Shown: positions 53,675-58,250 of the stretch, one piece after another
Position numbering within the stretch: the first letter of the stretch is position 1
Layout: each line of letters starts with the position of its first letter
NCBI RefSeq assembly: GCF_002843425.1
Contig: NZ_NKXO01000024.1
Location: forward strand, 1-58,250
Direction of reading: 5' to 3'
DNA from: Raineya orbicola
Lineage (GTDB): Bacteria; Bacteroidota; Bacteroidia; Cytophagales; Thermonemataceae
Length of the DNA: 58,250 bases
The notes under the pieces: generated by a model
The model's input: the letters and a program-made list of their open reading frames with translations, nothing else
What the model was told of the DNA's origin: nothing
Databases searched by the model: none
Program-made: the position numbers and the translations under genes

Positions 53675-54970
53675 TTATGTTTCTAAACCTTCAGGGGTAT
53701 TTTTCTGTTCCCACTTGCTAATGATGCAAGCCGCCATAGCATTTCCTGCGATATTAGTACCACTTCTGCCCATATCTAAAATGTGGTCAATACCTAAAAG
53801 TAAAGCCAAACCTTCTTGTGGGATATTGAATGAAGAGAGCGTTCCTGCTATAATCACCAACGAAGCTCTTGGCACACCTGCAATGCCCTTACTGGTAAGC
53901 ATCAGGATAAGCATCATCTGAATTTGTTGAGCAAAAGAAAGCTCAATGCCATAGGCTTGGGCTATAAACACACTGGCGAAGGTCATATACATTATAGAGC
54001 CATCAAGATTGAACGAATAGCCCAAAGGAATAACAAAATTGATAACTTTTTCAGGACAACCGAGCCGTTTCAGACTTTCAATGAGTTGAGCAAAAGCCGA
54101 TTCGGAACTTGCCGTGCTAAATGCTTGGAAAAAAGGCAAGCGAATTTCCTTCAAAATTCTTACAAAGGGCAAACGCAAAGCCACCGCAATTGCCCCCAAA
54201 ATCACAAATATAAAAATGGCTAGCCCCAAATAAAACGTAAAAATCAAATATGGATACACTTCAATGAGCTTTTGCCAGCCAATTTTACTCACTAACACCG
54301 CCATTGCACCAAATACTCCATAAGGAGCAAAACCCATTACCATATTGATAAGTTTGAGCATCACGTGGGCAAGAGCATCCATAGCTTTGATGATCACGCT
54401 TTTTTGATGTTCAGGCAAGGAAATTGCCGCAATGCCAAAAAATACTGAAAACACCAGCACTGCTAAAATTTCATTATGAGCCATTGCGTCAATCACGCTT
54501 TTAGGGAATGTATGCTCTACAAAACTTTTCAGGGTATTCATTTGAGCATTGATGCCTGTTTCTGTACCTTCGGGGGGCAAAGAGGCTGAAAGCAAATCGC
54601 CAGGACGGAAAACATTCACCAAAATCAATCCCAAAGAAAGAGCAAGCAATGTTGCAAAAAGAAAGTAACCAATAGTTCTCACGCCAATACGTCCAAGAGC
54701 TTTTTTATCGCCCACTTTGGCAATACCCACTACCAACGTACTCAAAACCAGTGGAGCAATAGTCATTTTTATCAGCCTCAAGAAAATATCCATTAGCAAT
54801 TGTAGGTCGCGTGTGTGAAGCGAAAAAGAGCCTATCGTGAAAATATTTTGAGGAGCTGTAATTTCTTTTCCATCAACGATTTGCTTTTGCTCAGGCAAAA
54901 TGATACCTACCACAATCCCCAGTATCATTCCTAAAAAAATCTTGGCGGTCAGCGATAACTTGAATTTCAT
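53675..54970 (-). CDS. dicarboxylate/amino acid:cation symporter (DAACS family)
   Basis: The 431-residue inner-membrane protein has about eight helices plus the hairpins HP1 and HP2. Signature stretches are SSESAFAQLIESL (HP1, the SSS-like serine motif), FNLDGSIMYMTFASVFIAQA (NMDGT-like) and the closing DHILDMGRSGTNIAGNAMAACII. It takes up glutamate, aspartate or C4-dicarboxylates with Na+ or H+; the sequence does not decide which. The ATG at 54970 is used, nine codons after a longer in-frame start. Confidence 0.93.
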   Translation of the reverse strand: MKFKLSLTAKIFLGMILGIVVGIILPEQKQIVDGKEITAPQNIFTIGSFSLHTRDLQLLMDIFLRLIKMTIAPLVLSTLVVGIAKVGDKKALGRIGVRTIGYFLFATLLALSLGLILVNVFRPGDLLSASLPPEGTETGINAQMNTLKSFVEHTFPKSVIDAMAHNEILAVLVFSVFFGIAAISLPEHQKSVIIKAMDALAHVMLKLINMVMGFAPYGVFGAMAVLVSKIGWQKLIEVYPYLIFTFYLGLAIFIFVILGAIAVALRLPFVRILKEIRLPFFQAFSTASSESAFAQLIESLKRLGCPEKVINFVIPLGYSFNLDGSIMYMTFASVFIAQAYGIELSFAQQIQMMLILMLTSKGIAGVPRASLVIIAGTLSSFNIPQEGLALLLGIDHILDMGRSGTNIAGNAMAACIISKWEQKNTPEGLET

Positions 54971-55126
54971 TGCGTTTGTTTTTTGGTAGAAAAGCAAAGT
55001 AATAAGTTTTTTTGATTTTGAGCAAAAGATTTTTTGATTTTAGAGCAAAATTTACATAACTTCGCAATAGTTTTTCATAGCCTCAAACTTTTGAACCTTT
55101 AAGACTAAACCTTGAATTTTTTATTT

Positions 55127-55681
55127 ATGCGAAAATCTGTTTTGTTTTGCTTGTTTTTACTTTGCTTTCTTTTTTGGGATAAAACTTTCGCCCAAGATAG
55201 TACGGGTGTAGAGAAACCCATTGACTCTCTAAAAATTGCCACCCCAACTGATAGTACCCAAGTGGTAGATAGCACTCAACTGGCAGATAGCACTCAACAA
55301 ATGAGCGAAAGTGGCGAAGAAAAAAAAGGCAAATTTTATTTGGTAAAAAAAGCCTATTTCAAAGAGGGTGATAGTACATTTGTGCGTAAAGTAAAAGAAC
55401 GTCTCGCTTACCCTGAAGAAGCTCGCAAACGTAAGTTTTCAGCTACTTTGGTAGTAAAATTTGTAATAAGCAAAGAAGCTACCATTTCTGATATTCAAAT
55501 TGTAGAAGGTTTTCCCGAAGGTATTGAAGCCGATTTTCGGCAACTGATTGAAGATAAAATCAAAAGTGCTATTCAGGAAGTCTCGCAAGGCGGTTGGGAG
55601 CCTGCCACCAATAATTTAGAACAAAAAGTAGCTATGCGAAAAACCGTGCCTATTACGTTTAGTCCGTATAAAAAGGAGTGA
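55127..55681 (+). CDS. secreted TonB C-terminal-domain protein
   Basis: The 184-residue protein has a signal peptide (about 1-22, ending FAQ), a low-complexity linker with three DSTQ units (about 40-60), and a C-terminal domain (about 80-175) whose pattern LAYPEEARKRKFSATLVVKFVISKEATI matches the TonB_C fold. Unlike TonB it has no membrane anchor or Pro-rich linker. Proteins of this type occur widely in Bacteroidota and may bind receptors in the periplasm. The DUF1573 gene follows after 42 bp. Confidence 0.85.
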   Translation: MRKSVLFCLFLLCFLFWDKTFAQDSTGVEKPIDSLKIATPTDSTQVVDSTQLADSTQQMSESGEEKKGKFYLVKKAYFKEGDSTFVRKVKERLAYPEEARKRKFSATLVVKFVISKEATISDIQIVEGFPEGIEADFRQLIEDKIKSAIQEVSQGGWEPATNNLEQKVAMRKTVPITFSPYKKE

Positions 55682-55723
55682 AATTTGCATAATTTTTGAA
55701 GGACTAAACTTAAAAACAAAACT

Positions 55724-56143
55724 ATGAACAAATGGATATTCTCCCTTATCGTAGGGATTTTTTTTCAAATAAATGCTTTTTCCCAAGATAGCACCCAAGT
55801 AATTCGGGATACGATATTTGCTCCTGATGCCCCTCGTATTACCTTTACAAGTAATACATTCCATTTTGGCAACCTGAAAATGGGCAACTCGGTTTCCCAT
55901 ACTTTTGAATTTACCAATACAGGTAAAAAAGACCTTAAAATCTTATCTGTGCAAACCAGCTGTAATTGCACTACAACTTTGTTAGAGAAAAAAATCATTC
56001 GCCCTGGCGAAAAAGGGCGAATTACTGTCATCTATACCCCCAAACCCAATCAAAAAAATGAACAAAAAAAGGTAATTTTGGTTATTAGTAATGCTATCAA
56101 CAAAGAGGAACTATTGTATATGACAGGCTTCGTTGAACCATAA
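55724..56143 (+). CDS. DUF1573 secreted protein
   Basis: The 139-residue protein has a signal peptide (about 1-20, ending FSQ) and an Ig-like DUF1573 domain: ITFTSNTFHFGNLKMGNSVSHTFEFTNTGKKDL, then SVQTSCNCTTT with two Cys, and a GRITVIYTPK closing part. Such proteins are common, small and exported in Bacteroidota; their role is not established. A 14-bp gap separates it from the hydrolase-like gene. Confidence 0.9.
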   Translation: MNKWIFSLIVGIFFQINAFSQDSTQVIRDTIFAPDAPRITFTSNTFHFGNLKMGNSVSHTFEFTNTGKKDLKILSVQTSCNCTTTLLEKKIIRPGEKGRITVIYTPKPNQKNEQKKVILVISNAINKEELLYMTGFVEP

Positions 56144-56157
56144 ATATTTTTTTAGCT

Positions 56158-57096
56158 ATGTTACAAATTTTCAGAAATACATTAGACGCACTATTCAACA
56201 CTCGCGGCGAATATATCAAATCTATACTCGGAGAACCTGAAACTTGGTTTGATACAGATAAATTTTCCGAATTCAATCTGGCTTCTGCCGATATACTGAA
56301 ATTTATCAAATACTCCTCAGAAGCTACTTTGCCTCCACTTTTGGGTGATAATTACTTTTTGAAGCCTTTTATACCTAACTTTTTGCAATCGGTACTATTT
56401 ATGGAACAAGGTAGCATTTGGGAAGTAGATAACCAAATGCCCGAAAAATTTGAACACGAAAAATGGTTTTTTATCAATGGAGTTGTAACAAACGAAGATT
56501 TAGCAGAGGCTAATGCTAAATATCTTATTCATCTATTCCACCGACCTATCACCATTTTGCACAATCCTACTAATGGAATTTTTTTAGACTTAATGCAATC
56601 GGCTGTTGGGAAAAAAGGTTATACCAACATCAAGTTTGCTAATTTTGTACTCCCTACGATTCGTAAAGCTCTTGCTGAAAAAGATAAAGCCGTCATTATT
56701 AGCCATTCACAAGGTACGCTTATCACTTCTACCATTTTAGACCTACTGATTGAAGAAAAAAATCCTCATTTGGGCAAATTGGAAATCTATGCTTTTGCCA
56801 ATTGTGCCGAAGAAATGAGCCACGCTCCTATTCAAAATCCTAATCAAAAACCACATATTGAAAGTTTTTCCAACGAACACGATATTGTTGCTAAACTTGG
56901 AGCTTTACACCCCTATCGTGAGGAAAGAGGTATTGTAATTGATGGTGAGCATTTTATTAAGAAAGACGCTTGGGGGCATTTCTTAAATATTCACTACCTC
57001 AAAGATTTTGCACAAGGCAAGTATATTCACGAAAACAATCCCGAAATAAAATCTCGCTTATTTGGATATTTGGAGGGTAAAACAGATATAGGGTAA
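56158..57096 (+). CDS. alpha/beta-hydrolase-like protein
   Basis: The 312-residue protein has no signal peptide. A nucleophile elbow of the lipase type is seen in VIISHSQGTLITS, with Asp in SNEHDIVAKLG and His in WGHFLNIHYL at about the right places for a Ser-Asp-His triad. The N-terminal 75 residues have no clear motif, and the segment WFFINGVVTNEDLA fits the first strand of the fold. I do not recognise the exact family; a lipase/esterase-like role is inference. It is the last gene of the likely operon starting at 55127. The 174 bp that follow (57097-57270) hold no gene. Confidence 0.7.
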   Translation: MLQIFRNTLDALFNTRGEYIKSILGEPETWFDTDKFSEFNLASADILKFIKYSSEATLPPLLGDNYFLKPFIPNFLQSVLFMEQGSIWEVDNQMPEKFEHEKWFFINGVVTNEDLAEANAKYLIHLFHRPITILHNPTNGIFLDLMQSAVGKKGYTNIKFANFVLPTIRKALAEKDKAVIISHSQGTLITSTILDLLIEEKNPHLGKLEIYAFANCAEEMSHAPIQNPNQKPHIESFSNEHDIVAKLGALHPYREERGIVIDGEHFIKKDAWGHFLNIHYLKDFAQGKYIHENNPEIKSRLFGYLEGKTDIG

Positions 57097-57270
57097 TTGC
57101 TCAAATTATTGATAGATGATTTTATAGGAGCATATTTTTAAGAAAGTATTAGGGGGCATTAAAAAATTTAACAAAATATTCGCTTGCAAGAGTGAAAAGA
57201 ATTTCTTTTTTTAGTAGTTCAAAAAATCTAATGAAGGGGGCGGGGATTTCAGCAAAATGCAGAGGCTCTT

Positions 57271-58128
57271 ATGCTTAAAAAACTACTGCTACTGATTATC
57301 GGCATTGGGCTACAATACTCTAAGGGATTTGGGCAAACCATTATTCTTGAAGGCGAAAAACCCAGCCAAGAAATAGGAAAATATTTGTATTGGGTAGAAG
57401 ACCCCCATAATGATTTCAGCATAGAACAAGTATCAGCTGAAAGTTTCCAAAACCGCTTTCAGAAAAATACACAAGAGGTTTTTAATGTAGGTGTTTCACA
57501 TAAAACTTACTGGCTACGTCTGGAAATACAGAGCAAAGATTTACTTGCTCGTGATTGGCTCTTGTATTCCTCATATCCATTTTTAGATAAAGTTTGGCTT
57601 TATCAAAAAAATAAATTTGGAGAGTGGGAAACCCTCAAATCAGGAATTTTGGAAGAATTCCAAAAAAGACCTATCAAGCACCGTTATATTATTTTTCCAT
57701 TGGAAACCCGTGATACCCTCGTTCAACGGATATACATTAAAATTCATTCTGATACCCCTATCCAATTTCCTGCCTACATTGAGCGTGGAAGTTATTTCGC
57801 TGAACCCTCTCGCCTTTTAGAATTATATTATGGCATTTTTATTGGTATTATGTCTTTAATGCTTCTGGGCAGTATTTTTTATTGGATATACTTCAAAGAT
57901 AAAGATTACCTCTACTATGCCCTTTTTCTTTTGGGAGCAATGATTTTTTACCTTTCGCTTAGCGGGCATTTATTTCAATTTTTATGGCGAACAGAAGGGT
58001 ATTGGGGTAAAATGATTTTAGGTGTAGGTATTGGTATTTGGATAATGGGAGCAGGACTTTTTACCAAACATTTCTTACAAACTTTTCGCTACTTCCCATT
58101 AGGAGGTAAAATAATGCAAATTTTTTAG
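57271..58128 (+). pseudogene. 7TMR-DISM sensor protein, truncated by IS insertion
   Basis: The remnant has 285 residues: a signal peptide (about 1-21, ending FGQ), a 7TMR-DISM extracellular domain of the PF07696 type (about 30-175, with TYWLRLEIQ and WLLYSSYPFLDKVWLYQ), and three membrane helices (about 188-215, 220-245 and 253-275). Full proteins have seven helices and then a kinase, cyclase or LytTR output domain. The frame ends at a TAG (58126-58128) whose last two bases are the first two of the IS terminal repeat, so the insertion removed the last four helices and the output domain. A possible unrelated C-terminus would be needed for function. Confidence 0.88.
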
Positions 58129-58250
58129 TCCTCCGACAAAAGTTGAATAGTTTTTACAAGTTGTGGATATTGGGTATCATTTAAGAGGCAATATTGCAAA
58201 AACAGGAAACCATACCTAAAAAAAGAGAACTCTCTACGCCCGTTAGGACA
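58125..58250 (-). CDS. transposase, C-terminal fragment (41 codons plus stop)
   Basis: On the minus strand a frame enters from the right edge in phase and ends at TAA (58127-58125). It contains NGRREFSFFRYGFLFLQ and ends QLLSED. The GRR-x-F-S-x-F-R-Y-G-F stretch is reminiscent of the C-termini of IS4-type transposases, but the match is from memory. The stop codon uses one base of the terminal repeat and two target bases. It is either a second IS copy or the other end of the element at 1-158. Confidence 0.6.
   Translation of the reverse strand, partial: CPNGRREFSFFRYGFLFLQYCLLNDTQYPQLVKTIQLLSED
58127..58250 (-). mobile_element. 3' end of an insertion sequence, running off the right edge
   Basis: AGTCCTCCGACAAAA at 58127-58141 is the inverted counterpart of bases 144-158. 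The element continues beyond the window and has interrupted the 7TMR-DISM gene. Orientation matches the left element: both transposase fragments read on the minus strand, so the two are direct repeats flanking the window. Confidence 0.8.

Overview
The window is AT-rich DNA from a Bacteroidota bacterium, most likely a member of the Cytophagales or a close relative. The evidence is: promoters of the TAnnTTTG (-7) / TTTG (-33) type; the long form of IspG; secreted proteins with type IX secretion-like C-termini; an Oar-like TonB-dependent receptor; lamin-tail, WG-repeat, DUF5683 and DUF2805 proteins; and HflX, RpoN, CoaE and YbbR of the types found in that phylum. The genus cannot be fixed from this sequence. 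Most genes are chromosomal housekeeping genes.

Both edges lie inside an insertion sequence (IS). Bases 1-158 carry the 5' end of a transposase gene and 58127-58250 carry the 3' end of one. Both lie on the minus strand and share the 15-bp terminal inverted repeat AGTCCTCCGACAAAA. The 58 kb between them is therefore flanked by directly repeated IS copies, or it is a contig broken at a repeat. Each IS has damaged a host gene: a TPR-CHAT protease gene lost its 5' end (from 161) and a 7TMR-DISM sensor gene was cut at 58126. The left IS end has a compact control region: a hairpin over the transposase start codon, a -35/-10-like promoter for the transposase, and a candidate antisense RNA of about 67 nt on the other strand that ends in an intrinsic terminator. 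It resembles the IS10 RNA-IN/RNA-OUT arrangement.

Region by region. 0.2-8.5 kb: truncated TPR-CHAT, ispG, and three genes of unknown role encoding two membrane proteins and a probable membrane-anchored protein, one with a Ser/Arg-rich tail. 8.5-11 kb: DUF2805 and hflX on the minus strand, then a small secreted protein. 11-18.3 kb: a sensor histidine kinase followed 26 bp later by an exported TPR-CHAT protease, then a CapA-like lipoprotein. 18.4-21.3 kb: a HEAT-repeat DNA methyltransferase fusion and nuoF. 21.26-21.74 kb: three tandem 159-bp copies of the nuoF/thiamine-binding gene junction. 21.7-28.8 kb: mostly minus-strand exported proteins (nuclease/phosphatase, lamin-tail protein, peptide-binding lipoprotein) and a plus-strand FKBP isomerase. 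29-34.7 kb: parA-parB-DUF5683, a phosphopantetheinyl transferase, a bifunctional-nuclease-family protein, a Lys1-like dehydrogenase and an ABC ATPase. 34.9-40.8 kb: hutH, then minus-strand metallo-hydrolase, small protein, rpoN, coaE and ybbR. 40.9-43.3 kb: a two-gene restriction-modification module. 43.3-50.8 kb: WG-repeat protein, FtsX-type permease and Oar-like receptor. 50.8-55 kb (minus): yceI, proS, miaE and a dicarboxylate symporter. 55.1-57.1 kb: a secreted TonB-C protein, a DUF1573 protein and a hydrolase-like protein, followed by the IS-truncated sensor.

The less ordinary parts are the IS control region, the exported CHAT protease behind a sensor kinase, the HEAT-methyltransferase fusion, the restriction-modification pair with back-to-back promoters shared with ybbR, and the triplicated convergent gene end. 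No tRNA, rRNA, CRISPR array or phage module was seen.
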